Positions 44,452 through 53,577 of a stretch of 64,000 nt of DNA are shown piece by piece. Source of the DNA: Albidovulum aestuarii (lineage in GTDB: Bacteria > Pseudomonadota > Alphaproteobacteria > Rhodobacterales > Rhodobacteraceae). The notes below the pieces were generated by a model, which saw only the letters and a list, made by a program, of their open reading frames with translations, had not been told where the DNA came from and ran no database searches. Position 1 is the stretch's first letter, and each line of letters opens with the position of its first letter. A program made the translations under genes and the position numbers. The stretch covers positions 496,001-560,000 of the forward strand of contig NZ_JASBQQ010000002.1 in NCBI RefSeq assembly GCF_029961185.1, in the 5' to 3' direction.

Positions 44452-45270
44452 TCAGGTCCTGACCGCCGCCTGCTCATCCGCGCGCTGCTTGGCGATCGAA
44501 CGCTTGGAAATCAGCGAGGCCGTGATCACACCCACTGTCACGATAGAGATCATGAGCGTCGACAGCGCGTTGATTTCCGGGCTGACGCCAAGTCGCACAG
44601 ACGAAAAGATCTTCATCGGCAAGGTCGTAGAGGACGGACCCGCCGCAAAAGAGGCGATGACGAGGTCGTCGAGCGACAGCGTGAAGGCCAGAAGCCAACC
44701 CGAGATCACTGCAGGCGCGATGATGGGCAGCGTCACCGACTTGAACGCGTCGAAGGGCGTACAGCCGAGGTCCAGGGCCGCCTCTTCCAGTGACTGGTCG
44801 AAGGTCACCAGCCGTGATGAGACAACGACCGAAACGTAGCACATCGTGAAGGTCGTATGCGCCAGCACGATCGTGGTCACGCCACGGTCTAGCCCGATGG
44901 CGATGAACAAGAGAAGCATCGCCAGACCGGTGATCACCTCAGGCATGACGAGCGGCGCATAGATCATCCCGGAGAACAAAGTCCGCCCCCGGAACCGCCC
45001 GGCCCGAACCATCACATAGGCTGCCAATGTCCCTAGGATCGTCGCCAGCGTTGACGACAGCACCGCGACCTTCAGCGTCACCCAGGCCGCGTTCAGGAAC
45101 GCGTCGTTCTGCAACAGTTCACCATACCACTTGGTCGAGAAACCGGCCCAGACCGTCACCAATTTTGACGAGTTGAACGAGAAGATCACCAGAATGATCA
45201 TCGGCAGGTAGAGAAACACGAAGCCCAGCGTCAGCGAGGTCGCGTTGAACCATGTGAACTTGCGGTTCAT
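44452..45270 (-). CDS. potI: putrescine/spermidine ABC transporter permease (PotI/PotC type)
   Basis: 272 residues with six predicted helices. The binding-protein-dependent permease loop EEAALDLGCTPFDAFKSVTLP (EAA motif) is complete and the N-terminal LTLGFVFLYLPMIILVIFSF matches PotI/PotC. It overlaps potH by four bases on the minus strand. Together with potG and potF it forms the polyamine importer. Confidence 0.92.
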   Translation of the reverse strand: MNRKFTWFNATSLTLGFVFLYLPMIILVIFSFNSSKLVTVWAGFSTKWYGELLQNDAFLNAAWVTLKVAVLSSTLATILGTLAAYVMVRAGRFRGRTLFSGMIYAPLVMPEVITGLAMLLLFIAIGLDRGVTTIVLAHTTFTMCYVSVVVSSRLVTFDQSLEEAALDLGCTPFDAFKSVTLPIIAPAVISGWLLAFTLSLDDLVIASFAAGPSSTTLPMKIFSSVRLGVSPEINALSTLMISIVTVGVITASLISKRSIAKQRADEQAAVRT

Positions 45271-46163
45271 AGCCCGGCCTCCCTCTGCTTCTGCTCGTTC
45301 CGCTGGAAGAGAATGATCGGGATGATCAGGATCAGAAGGAGCACGACCGCCACCGCAGAGGCCACCGGCCAGTCGCGGTTGGAGAAGAACTCTTCAAACA
45401 GCACCTTGCCGATCATCAGGGTCGAGGACCCACCCAGAAGCGACGGGATGACGAATTCGCCCAAAGCAGGGATGAAGACCAGAAAACAGCCCGCGATGAT
45501 GCCCGGTTTCGACAGCGGGATCGTCACCAGCCAGAAGGCCTGCGCGCGCGAGCATCCCAGATCCTCGGCCGCCTCGATCAGCGACCCGTCAAGCTTTTCC
45601 AGCGCCGAGTAGATCGGCAGGACCATGAACGGCAAATAGGTATAAACGATGCCGACATAGACGGCGATATTGGTGTTCAGGATCGTCAGGGGGCTGTCGA
45701 TCAGCCCGATCCCCATCAGCGCCTGATTGAGGAAACCTTCGTTCGACAGGATGCCGATCCACGCATAGACGCGGATCAGGAACGAAGTCCAGAATGGCAG
45801 GATGACCAGCATCATCAGCGTCGGACGCCATTCGTCCGACGACTGCGCCATACCGTAGGCGACCGGATAACCGACCAGCAGCGTGATCAGGGTCGCGATC
45901 GCCGCGATCTTAAGGCTGGAGAGATAGGCCGAATAGTAGAGCGCGTCGGATGCGAGGAACGTGAAGTTCTCGAAATCCAGTTCGCCGAAGAAGCTCTTGA
46001 CCCCCTCCCATCCGGCCGACAGGTCCAGTTGCGGCGTGTAGGGCGGGATCGAGATTGCATAGTCCGACAACGCGATCTTGAAGACGATCGCGAACGGGAC
46101 AAGGAAGAAAACCAGAAGCCACGTATAGGGCGTCAGGATCAGGAAGAGGCGGCGGAAGTTCAT
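45267..46163 (-). CDS. potH: putrescine/spermidine ABC transporter permease (PotH/PotB type)
   Basis: 298 residues with six helices; EAA-loop IEAAEDLGCSRAQAFWLVTIPLS is intact, and the N-terminal FLILTPYTWLLVFFLVPF matches PotH. It starts 10 bases after the potG stop and overlaps potI by four bases. Inner-membrane subunit. Confidence 0.93.
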   Translation of the reverse strand: MNFRRLFLILTPYTWLLVFFLVPFAIVFKIALSDYAISIPPYTPQLDLSAGWEGVKSFFGELDFENFTFLASDALYYSAYLSSLKIAAIATLITLLVGYPVAYGMAQSSDEWRPTLMMLVILPFWTSFLIRVYAWIGILSNEGFLNQALMGIGLIDSPLTILNTNIAVYVGIVYTYLPFMVLPIYSALEKLDGSLIEAAEDLGCSRAQAFWLVTIPLSKPGIIAGCFLVFIPALGEFVIPSLLGGSSTLMIGKVLFEEFFSNRDWPVASAVAVVLLLILIIPIILFQRNEQKQREAGL

Positions 46164-46173
46164 GGCCCCCTCC

Positions 46174-47313
46174 TCAGTTCAGGAGGACAACGCCGGCGGT
46201 ATCCGTAAAGGAAAGCCAGACCTTGTCATCCCAGGAAATGTCGCGCCGCGCTATGCGGCGGTCATTGGCGACCTGCGCCTTGATCATGCGCCCGCCTGCG
46301 ACCTCGACCTTGTAGGTGGAGATATTGCCGAGATAGGCGATGTCGTGGACCGTGCCTTCGATCACGTTGGCCTTGCCCTCGGGGCGATCCGAGGAAATGG
46401 CGACCTTTTCCGGCCGGATCGCGAAATGGACCTTGGTGCCGAGCGCGACCCCGTTGGCGAGAGTGGCGGATATCTCGGGTTGCCCCTCGGCCCAGGCGAT
46501 GGAGACCTTGCCGTCCCCTTTGGCCGATGCGGTCCCCTCGATGATGTTCACATCGCCGATGAAGTCCGCCACGTAAACCGAATTGGGTGTTTCATAAATC
46601 CGGTCCGGCGTATCGACCTGAATCATCTTGCCGTGATCCATGACCGCAACACGGCTGGCGACCGTCATCGCCTCTTCCTGATCGTGTGTCACGATGACGA
46701 AAGTGGTGCCGGTCTTTTCCTGAATGTCCATCAGTTCGAACTGCGTGTCCTGCCGCAGCTTCTTGTCGAGCGCGCCAAGGGGTTCGTCGAGCAACAATAG
46801 CTTCGGCGCTTTTGCCAGCGACCGGGCAAGCGCCACACGCTGACGCTGACCACCGGAGATCTGGTGCGGCTTGCGTTTTGCAAACTTCTCCAGCCGGACG
46901 AGGCGCAGCATCTCTTCCACACGCGCCGGGATCTTCTCCTTCGGCATGTCCGAGCGCTTCAGACCGAAAGCGATATTGTCCCAGACCGACAGATGCGGAA
47001 ATAGGGCGTAGCTTTGGAACATCATGTTCGTGGCCCGCTTGTTCGGCGGGATCGGTGCGAGGTCGACGCCATCCAGCAGGATCGTACCCTTGGTCGGCGT
47101 CTCGAACCCGGCCAGCATTCGCATCAGTGTGGTCTTGCCGCAACCAGACGGACCGAGAAGCGCAAAGAACTCTTTGCGGTAGATGTTCAGTGTCATGTCG
47201 TCGATCGCGGTGAACTCACCGAACTTCTTGGTGACGTTCTTGAACTGGATCAGCGGTTTTTCATTTGGATCCGTCCAAGGCGCAAAGACCGGGCGGTTTG
47301 CGGGCTGGGCCAT
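46174..47313 (-). CDS. potG: polyamine ABC transporter ATPase (PotG/PotA type)
   Basis: 379 residues: Walker A GPSGCGKTTLMRMLAG, Q-loop FQSYALFPHLSVWDN, ABC signature SGGQRQRVALARSLA, Walker B LLLLDEPLGALD, and a C-terminal TOBE domain that starts around residue 260. The N-terminal extension (AQPANRPVFAPWTDPNEKPLIQFKNV) is characteristic of PotG. Start ATG 47313 chosen over an upstream start at 47355. Confidence 0.94.
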   Translation of the reverse strand: MAQPANRPVFAPWTDPNEKPLIQFKNVTKKFGEFTAIDDMTLNIYRKEFFALLGPSGCGKTTLMRMLAGFETPTKGTILLDGVDLAPIPPNKRATNMMFQSYALFPHLSVWDNIAFGLKRSDMPKEKIPARVEEMLRLVRLEKFAKRKPHQISGGQRQRVALARSLAKAPKLLLLDEPLGALDKKLRQDTQFELMDIQEKTGTTFVIVTHDQEEAMTVASRVAVMDHGKMIQVDTPDRIYETPNSVYVADFIGDVNIIEGTASAKGDGKVSIAWAEGQPEISATLANGVALGTKVHFAIRPEKVAISSDRPEGKANVIEGTVHDIAYLGNISTYKVEVAGGRMIKAQVANDRRIARRDISWDDKVWLSFTDTAGVVLLN

Positions 47314-47377
47314 GATATCCTCGATGCATAAGAAATGCCCCGCGCCGGGCGGCACGGGGCTGGGATGGCGCGGGCGA

Positions 47378-48460
47378 TTAGGTGCCCGACTTGATCTTGG
47401 TCCAGAGCCGCGTAACGTTGCGGTTCACTTTCGGATCCCAGGTCGTGGTCGTGTAGAGGTTGTTGACCGTTTCCTCATCCGGGTAGATCGCCGTGTCGCC
47501 GATCACATCCTCGTTCAACAGCGCCTGCGACGCCATGTTGCCGTTCGCGTAATAGACATAGTTCGAGGCTGCGGCAGCGTTGTTCGCGTCCATGATAAAG
47601 TTGATGAACTTGTGGGCCGCATCCGTGTTCGGCGCATCGACCGGGATCGCCATCTGGTCGAACCACATCAGGGCGCCTTCCTTCGGGATATGATACTCGA
47701 TCTCCACCCCGTTGTCGGCTTCGGCAGCACGATCGCGGGCCTGAAGGATGTCACCCGACCAGCCGAAGGCGACGCAGATGTCACCATTGGCCAGAGCGTT
47801 GATATATTCGGACGAGTGGAACTTGAGCACATAAGGCGCGATCGCGGTCAGGACCGGCTCCACCTTCTCGATCGTCTCGTAGTCCTGGGCATCCGATTCT
47901 TCGCCAAGATAGGTCAGCGCCGCCGGAATAACCTCGGTCGGAGCGTCGAGCATGTGGACGCCGCACGACGCGAGCTTCTCCATGTTCGCCGGATCGAAGA
48001 GCAGCGCGAGCGAGTTCACCGGAGCGTCATCGCCAAGGACTTCCTTGACCTTGTTGATGTTCACACCGATGCCGGTCGAACCCCACATGTAGTTGACCGA
48101 GTACTCGTTGCCGGGATCGTACTTCTCGGTCCGCTCCTCGATCGCATCCCACATATTTTCGATGTTCGGAAGCTTCGACTTGTCGAGCTTCTGGAACGCG
48201 CCGGCCTGAATCTGCCGCGACAGGAACGTGCCCGACGGCACGACCACGTCATAGCCCGAGCCACCCGCGAGCAGCTTGGTCTCAAGAATCTCGTTCGAGT
48301 CGAACACGTCGTAGATCAGGTCGATCCCGGTCTCTTCCTCGAACTTGGTCAACAGCTCTTCGTCGATATAGTCCGACCAGTTGTAGACGTGGACCTCTTC
48401 GGCGCCAGCTGCACCGGCCGCCACCAGGGCCGCTGCCATCGTCATCCCCGTAAACTTCAT
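47378..48460 (-). CDS. potF: polyamine ABC transporter substrate-binding protein (PotF/PotD type)
   Basis: About 360 residues with a signal peptide (MKFTGMTMAAALVAAGAAGAEE). The mature N-terminal EVHVYNWSDYIDEELLTKFE is diagnostic of PotD/PotF, with polyamine-binding aromatic and acidic residues such as NYMWGSTGIGVN and FGWSGDIL. First gene of the polyamine operon; its 150-base upstream region shares a TTTGATCAAA palindrome with the SpuC promoter, implying control by the divergent GntR gene. Confidence 0.93.
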   Translation of the reverse strand: MKFTGMTMAAALVAAGAAGAEEVHVYNWSDYIDEELLTKFEEETGIDLIYDVFDSNEILETKLLAGGSGYDVVVPSGTFLSRQIQAGAFQKLDKSKLPNIENMWDAIEERTEKYDPGNEYSVNYMWGSTGIGVNINKVKEVLGDDAPVNSLALLFDPANMEKLASCGVHMLDAPTEVIPAALTYLGEESDAQDYETIEKVEPVLTAIAPYVLKFHSSEYINALANGDICVAFGWSGDILQARDRAAEADNGVEIEYHIPKEGALMWFDQMAIPVDAPNTDAAHKFINFIMDANNAAAASNYVYYANGNMASQALLNEDVIGDTAIYPDEETVNNLYTTTTWDPKVNRNVTRLWTKIKSGT

Positions 48461-48533
48461 AGTACCTCCTAGTGAGTTGTATTCGACGGCCATTCGGGGC
48501 CATCTGTCGGTCTTTGCCTTCTTGTCGCTCTAT

Positions 48534-48543
48534 TTTGATCAAA
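48534..48543. promoter_or_regulatory. TTTGATCAAA palindrome, potF side
   Basis: Perfect palindrome TTTGATCAAA in TATTTTGATCAAATTTT between the divergent potF and gntR genes. The same sequence recurs before the spuC gene. Its place in front of the GntR gene and of the operon it likely governs makes it the probable GntR/FCD operator. Confidence 0.6.
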
Positions 48544-48634
48544 TTTTGCGACTCAAATCAACATGGCATTTTCGTGATGCCTAAATTATTATGGCAGAAA
48601 CGGAATTGTGCGCAGCCCCCTAGAAGGAGCACGG

Positions 48635-49306
48635 ATGAAAAACCTTCGTGACGCCGACGAATCCCCCCGCAAGGTGCCGTCACATGAAGTGACCTATTGT
48701 CGGCTCCGCGACATGATTCTCTTCGGGCAACTCACGCCCGGGCAGCCGGTCACGATCCAGGGGCTTACCGCAACGCTTGAAGCCGGCATGACACCGGTAC
48801 GCGAGGCGATCCGCAAGCTGACCGCAGAAGGCGCGCTGGACCTTCAGGGCAACCGACGGGTCTGCGTTCCACAACTGACTGCATCGCAGTTGGACGAGCT
48901 TGCATTCGCGCGCCTGACGATCGAACCGAAACTGGCATTCATGGCGGCCAGGAACCTGACGGCTGGCGATGTTTCGCGGCTCACCCGCATCGACGCCGAT
49001 ATCAACGAAGCGATCGCGACGGGCGATGTTCACCGTTACCTGATGAACAATTTCCGCTTTCATTTCACGCTTTACGAACATGCCGGGGCGCCGATCCTTC
49101 TGTCCCTTGCGCAGATGCTGTGGCTGCGCTTCGGCCCGTCACTGCGCGTCGTCTGTGGTCGCTACGGAACGTCCAACCTGCCGGACCGCCATGACGAGGC
49201 ACTCGCCGCAATGCGCGCGGGTGACGCGGAAGCCGTTGCTACGGCCATCCGGGAGGATATCGAACAGGGAATCAGTCAGATCAATCTTTCCCTGACATCG
49301 CAGTAA
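48635..49306 (+). CDS. GntR-family (FCD-domain) transcriptional regulator
   Basis: About 223 residues. The N-terminal winged helix (EVTYCRLRDMILFGQLTPGQ and MTPVREAIRKLTAEGAL) is GntR-type and the C-terminal FCD effector domain follows (ARLTIEPKLAFMAARNL and a long helical bundle). ATG 48635 follows AGAAGGAG by seven bases. It is divergent from the potF operon and directly upstream of spuC; the TTTGATCAAA operator copies flank it on both sides. Likely represses polyamine transport and catabolism without inducer (inference). Confidence 0.9.
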   Translation: MKNLRDADESPRKVPSHEVTYCRLRDMILFGQLTPGQPVTIQGLTATLEAGMTPVREAIRKLTAEGALDLQGNRRVCVPQLTASQLDELAFARLTIEPKLAFMAARNLTAGDVSRLTRIDADINEAIATGDVHRYLMNNFRFHFTLYEHAGAPILLSLAQMLWLRFGPSLRVVCGRYGTSNLPDRHDEALAAMRAGDAEAVATAIREDIEQGISQINLSLTSQ

Positions 49307-49307
49307 A

Positions 49308-49317
49308 TTTGATCAAA
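49308..49317. promoter_or_regulatory. TTTGATCAAA palindrome, spuC side, first copy
   Basis: Perfect TTTGATCAAA directly after the gntR stop and 6 bases before a TTGACA element. Identical to the copy upstream of potF. Confidence 0.6.
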
Positions 49318-49322
49318 TCTAG

Positions 49323-49350
49323 TTGACAATCGGCGTTTTGATCATATCCT
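49323..49350 (+). promoter_or_regulatory. spuC promoter overlapped by a second operator copy
   Basis: TTGACA at 49323-49328 and TATCCT at 49345-49350, 16 bases apart, form a sigma-70-type promoter. A near-perfect operator copy (TTTGATCATA, 49337-49346) lies in the spacer and overlaps the start of the -10 element, so binding would block RNA polymerase. Confidence 0.55.
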
Positions 49351-49443
49351 GAGCGCCAAGGACAGCAGGAATGCGCCGGTCTATTCGGCGCTTCCTTTGC
49401 TGCAACACCCCGCCCAACAGGCCCAGATATCATAGGTTATGCG

Positions 49444-50844
49444 ATGACCCAGATTACCAATCATCTGCCGACAAAAGAGCTTCAGGCCCTCGATGCGGCC
49501 CATCACATGCACCCGTTCACCGAGGATGCCGCGCTGGCCAAGAAGGGCGCGCGAATCATCACCCGCGGCAAGGGCGTCTACCTGACCGACAGCGAGGGGC
49601 ATGAAATTCTCGATGGCATGGCCGGCCTCTGGTGCGTGAACCTCGGCTATGGCCGCAAGGATCTTGCCGAGGTCGCTGCCCGGCAGATGGAGGAGCTCTG
49701 CTATTACAACACCTTCTTCCAGACGAGCCATGTCCCCGCCATCGCACTCGCCGCGAAGATCGCCGAACTGGCACCTGGCGATCTGAACCACGTCTTCTAT
49801 GCGGGCTCCGGTTCCGAGGCGAATGACACCAATATCCGCCTCGTCCGCCGCTATTGGGAAGTGAAGGGCAAACCCGAGAAGAACATCATCATTGCCCGCA
49901 AGAATGGTTATCACGGCTCCACAATGGGCGGCGGATCGCTCGGCGGTATGGCGGGCATTCACGCCCAGGGCGGGCTGCCGATCCCGAACATCACCCATAT
50001 CGGTCAGCCGCACTGGTACGAAGAAGGTGGCGACATGACGCCTGAGGAGTTCGGGCTGGTTCGTGCGCGGGAACTTGAGGACAAGATCAACGAGTTGGGC
50101 GTCGACCGTGTCGCGGCCTTCATCGGCGAACCGGTACAGGGTGCCGGCGGCGTCGTGATCCCGCCCTCGACCTACTGGCCCGAGATCCAGCGCATCTGCG
50201 ACAAATACGGCATCCTCCTGATTGCCGACGAGGTCATCACCGGCTTTGGCCGCACCGGCAACTGGTTCGGCTCGGACACGCTCGGGATCAAGCCACATAT
50301 CATGACCATCGCCAAGGGCCTGTCGTCAGGCTACGCACCAATCGGCGGATCGATCATCTGCGACGAGGTCTACAACACCGTCGCGAATTCCGGCGAGGAC
50401 TTCAACCACGGCTACACCTACTCGGGCCATCCGGTCGCTGCCGCCGTGGCTTTGCGCAATCTCGAGATCATGGAAGAGGAAAACATCCTCGACCATGTGC
50501 GCAATGTCGCCCATCCCTATCTGGCCGAACGCTGGACCGCGCTGGCCGACCACCCGCTGGTGGGCGAGGCGCGGCTGATTGGCCTTATGGGCACGATCGC
50601 ATTGACGCCGAACAAGGCAACCCGCGCAGCCTTCGCCTCCGATACCGGCACGATCGGCTATCGCTGCCGCGAGCGCTGCTTTGCCAACAATCTGGTGATG
50701 CGCCATGTCGGCGACCGCATGATCATCTCGCCGCCCCTCGTCATCAAACCCGAGGAGATCGACGTCTTCATCGCCCGCGCCACGAAATCGCTCGATGAAA
50801 CCTATGCCGAGATCAAGGCGGACGGCCTTCTGAAAGCGGCCTGA
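49444..50844 (+). CDS. spuC: putrescine-pyruvate (or related diamine) aminotransferase, SpuC-like
   Basis: 466 residues, class III PLP aminotransferase. PLP-site lysine K291 in TIAKGLSSGYAPIGG; the pyridoxal phosphate loop includes GSGSEANDTNIRLVRRYW, NGYHGSTMGGGSLGG and ADEVITGFGRTG. The N-terminal HLPTKELQALDAAHHMHPFTE and general pattern fit SpuC and omega-transaminases of the polyamine route, which move the amino group of putrescine to pyruvate. Promoter and operator are seen 100 bases upstream. Ten bases from the next gene. Confidence 0.9.
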   Translation: MTQITNHLPTKELQALDAAHHMHPFTEDAALAKKGARIITRGKGVYLTDSEGHEILDGMAGLWCVNLGYGRKDLAEVAARQMEELCYYNTFFQTSHVPAIALAAKIAELAPGDLNHVFYAGSGSEANDTNIRLVRRYWEVKGKPEKNIIIARKNGYHGSTMGGGSLGGMAGIHAQGGLPIPNITHIGQPHWYEEGGDMTPEEFGLVRARELEDKINELGVDRVAAFIGEPVQGAGGVVIPPSTYWPEIQRICDKYGILLIADEVITGFGRTGNWFGSDTLGIKPHIMTIAKGLSSGYAPIGGSIICDEVYNTVANSGEDFNHGYTYSGHPVAAAVALRNLEIMEEENILDHVRNVAHPYLAERWTALADHPLVGEARLIGLMGTIALTPNKATRAAFASDTGTIGYRCRERCFANNLVMRHVGDRMIISPPLVIKPEEIDVFIARATKSLDETYAEIKADGLLKAA

Positions 50845-50854
50845 GCGGGGCCTC

Positions 50855-52153
50855 ATGGACATCCTTTATGCCAATGACAGGACCGGGGAATATCCCCGGT
50901 CCTGGTATGCCGACACTGCCGAGGCCCCGGGCCCCTACCCCGAGGCGGCTGGCGATCTGTCCTGCGATGTCTGCGTCGTCGGCGCGGGCTTCACGGGTCT
51001 TTCAGCGGCGCTTCACCTCGCGACGCGCGGCTTCGACGTGACCCTTCTCGACGCGCACCGCGTCGGCTGGGGCGCGTCGGGCCGCAACGGCGGTCAGGTG
51101 GGGACCGGTCAAAGGCTCGATCAGGAAGATCTGGAAAAGATGGTCGGCCTCGACCATGCCCGCGCACTCTGGGATCTGGCACAGGAATCAGTCGCGCTGA
51201 CGAAATCGCTAGCTGCCGAGCATTCCCCCGAGGCCGCATTCGCGCCGGGCATCATCCATGCCTGCCACCGGGCGCGTTACGTCCCCCATTCCCGGCACTA
51301 CGCCGAGAAGATGGCGCGGGACTACAATTACGACCTGATCCGGCCGCTCGACCGCGACGAGATGCGGGACATGGTCGGTTCCCCCGCCTATCACGGCGGC
51401 GATATCGACATGGGTGGCGGCCACCTGCATCCTTTGCGCTATGCTTTCGGCCTGGCCCGCGCCGCTCACGCGAAGGGCGTGCGTATCTTCGAACGTTCAA
51501 AGGTCACCGGCATTGCCGAAGGCACGCCCGCGACCGTGACGACAGATAAGGCGAAGATCACGGCCCGCCACGTCGTCCTCGCCTGCAACGGCTATCTCGG
51601 CCACCTGAACAGCCGAGTTGCCACCCGCGTGATGCCGATCAACAACTTCATCATCGCGACCGAGCCGATGACGGCCAACCAGAAGGAAAGCCTGATCAAG
51701 GGCAACCATGCCGTCGCTGACACGAAGTTCGTGATCAACTACTTCCGCTTCTCGGAAGATCACCGCCTCCTCTTCGGCGGCGCCGAAAGCTATGGCTACC
51801 GCTTCCCCAATATCGCGAAACTCGTGCGCAAGCCGATGCTGGAGATCTACCCCCAGCTTCGTGACATCAAGATCACCCATGCCTGGGGCGGCACACTTGG
51901 CATCACATTGAACCGGATGCCACATTTCGAACGGCTCACGGGCAATATCCTCTCGGCCTCCGGCTATTCCGGCCACGGAGTTGCCATGGCCACGCTCGGC
52001 GGCAAACTTGCGGCAGAGGCCATCGCCGGTCAGGCGGAACGCTTCGACCTGATGGCGCAGGTCCCGACCCCGGCCTTCCCCGGTGGCGTGGCCTTCCGCT
52101 GGCCGCTTCTGGTCCTCGGCATGGTCTGGTTCTCGCTCCGCGACAAGCTCTGA
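50855..52153 (+). CDS. gamma-glutamylputrescine oxidase-like FAD oxidoreductase
   Basis: 432 residues. FAD motif VVGAGFTGLSAALHLATRG and RVGWGASGRNGGQVGTGQ; the C-terminal SGYSGHGVAMATLGG closes the active site. It is the second PuuB/OrdL homologue of the island and follows spuC with a 10-base gap. Having two such oxidases suggests that the pathway handles different polyamines or their gamma-glutamyl forms, but no PuuA glutamylating enzyme is seen in this window. A terminator-like hairpin follows at 52192. Confidence 0.9.
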   Translation: MDILYANDRTGEYPRSWYADTAEAPGPYPEAAGDLSCDVCVVGAGFTGLSAALHLATRGFDVTLLDAHRVGWGASGRNGGQVGTGQRLDQEDLEKMVGLDHARALWDLAQESVALTKSLAAEHSPEAAFAPGIIHACHRARYVPHSRHYAEKMARDYNYDLIRPLDRDEMRDMVGSPAYHGGDIDMGGGHLHPLRYAFGLARAAHAKGVRIFERSKVTGIAEGTPATVTTDKAKITARHVVLACNGYLGHLNSRVATRVMPINNFIIATEPMTANQKESLIKGNHAVADTKFVINYFRFSEDHRLLFGGAESYGYRFPNIAKLVRKPMLEIYPQLRDIKITHAWGGTLGITLNRMPHFERLTGNILSASGYSGHGVAMATLGGKLAAEAIAGQAERFDLMAQVPTPAFPGGVAFRWPLLVLGMVWFSLRDKL

Positions 52154-52191
52154 TCCCTTACTTCTTCATTGCGCAAATACCCCCGCCGGAC

Positions 52192-52209
52192 GCCCCGCCC
52201 GAGCGGGGC
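52192..52209 (+). terminator. GC-rich hairpin after the spuC-oxidase unit
   Basis: GCCCCGC-CCGA-GCGGGGC forms a seven-pair stem in a short intergenic space between convergent genes. T-tract is poor, so termination may be weak or protein-assisted. It lies at the end of both the plus-strand oxidase gene and the minus-strand DadA-like gene. Confidence 0.5.
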
Positions 52210-52236
52210 TCAATGCCCCTGAGGGCGGTCACGCTG

Positions 52237-53577
52237 TTAAAGAGACGGGCCGAGGATGATCTTCGATCCATCCGAAAACCGCCCGAAGCGGAACCGCGAC
52301 AGGTCATGACCCGGCGCGCGGCCCTCGACCAGATCGGCGACAACGCGCCCCACACCCGGCCCGATGCCGAAACCATGGGCCGACATGCCCGTCGCCATGG
52401 TCAGACCTGGCAGCGCGGCGACATGGTCGATCACGGGCACCACATCGGGCATCGTATCGATCATCCCGGCCCAGGCCAGAGCAATCCCGGGCCGTCCGGC
52501 CGAGGGGAACGCGGCCGCAAACCGGGCGCGCAGCCGCTCGACCATGGTCATGTTCGGGTCAGGACTGAGAATGCGCATCCGCTCGAACGGACTCTCCCCG
52601 TCCTCGTCCCAGAACCGCTTCGTGCCCCAGGCGTCGGGGTAGCCCGCCGGTGCGGCCAGCAGGAAGCGCGTGCCCGAGATGTCGGTGCGGATCTGCGTCC
52701 AATAGGCGCCGAGATGCCGGAACGCATCCGGCCCGACGAAAAACTCGTGGAAATGCCCGCCCGCGAGGGTATAGCCGCCATCCTCCCGGCGTCTGATTGC
52801 GAAACCGCTATCGGCCACCGCGCCCGGCCAGATCTCCGGCATCGGCACGGTCGCCGTCACCGTCGCCCTTACTGAAAGCTGCGGCAGGTTCACCCTGTGC
52901 CGCCGCGCCAGCAGTGACGACCACGCACCACCCGCCAGCACCACCCGGTCGGCGCGGATGCGGCCTGCCTCGGTCACAACACCGCTGACCCGCCCTGCAG
53001 AGACATCCAGCGCCCGGACCGCACAATTCTCGACGATGCTGACACCCTTCGCTGCCAGAACATCCGCAAGGCGCGTCACCGCAATCCATGGCTCGGCGCG
53101 GGCATCTGACGCCGTCCATAACCCACCGACCCATCCGGCAGCATTGGGCAGCATCGCCTGAAGCTCCGCCTGCCCCAGAAGCTTTGTATCGAGCCCATGC
53201 GCCCGTGCATGAACCATCCACGCCTCATACCCCGCCATGGCCTTCGCGGTATTGGCGGCGTAGAGCACCCCGGTCTGGCGAAAGCCAAGATCGGCACCCA
53301 CCTCTTCTGCAAGCCCCTTCCAGATCGACATGGCCTCGATCATGATCGGCAGTTCCGCCGGATCACGGCCCTGCTTGCGCACCCAGCCCCAGTTGCGGCT
53401 CGATTGCTCCCCGGCGATCCGTCCCTTTTCGCAGAGGACAACCTTCACGCCGCGTTTGGCAAGGAACCATGCCGTCATGACCCCGATGACACCACCGCCG
53501 ATCACGACGACATCGGTCGCGCCAGGTGGCGGTCCGGGGAATCGCACCGGGCTTGAAACATCGATCGGGAAAGGCAT
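52237..53577 (-). CDS. FAD-dependent oxidoreductase, DadA-like
   Basis: About 446 residues from ATG 53577 (MPFPIDVSSPVRFPGPPPG). FAD motif DVVVIGGGVIGVMTAWFLAKRG and the SSRNWGWVRKQGRD segment typical of a DAO-family group; C-terminal GMSAHGFGIGPGVGRVVAD. Likely oxidises a D-amino acid, N-methyl amino acid or opine-type substrate. It is on the minus strand, convergent with the putrescine genes, so may be a separate transcript. The frame stays open upstream to 53790 but that part has no similarity to the family. Confidence 0.85.
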   Translation of the reverse strand: MPFPIDVSSPVRFPGPPPGATDVVVIGGGVIGVMTAWFLAKRGVKVVLCEKGRIAGEQSSRNWGWVRKQGRDPAELPIMIEAMSIWKGLAEEVGADLGFRQTGVLYAANTAKAMAGYEAWMVHARAHGLDTKLLGQAELQAMLPNAAGWVGGLWTASDARAEPWIAVTRLADVLAAKGVSIVENCAVRALDVSAGRVSGVVTEAGRIRADRVVLAGGAWSSLLARRHRVNLPQLSVRATVTATVPMPEIWPGAVADSGFAIRRREDGGYTLAGGHFHEFFVGPDAFRHLGAYWTQIRTDISGTRFLLAAPAGYPDAWGTKRFWDEDGESPFERMRILSPDPNMTMVERLRARFAAAFPSAGRPGIALAWAGMIDTMPDVVPVIDHVAALPGLTMATGMSAHGFGIGPGVGRVVADLVEGRAPGHDLSRFRFGRFSDGSKIILGPSL

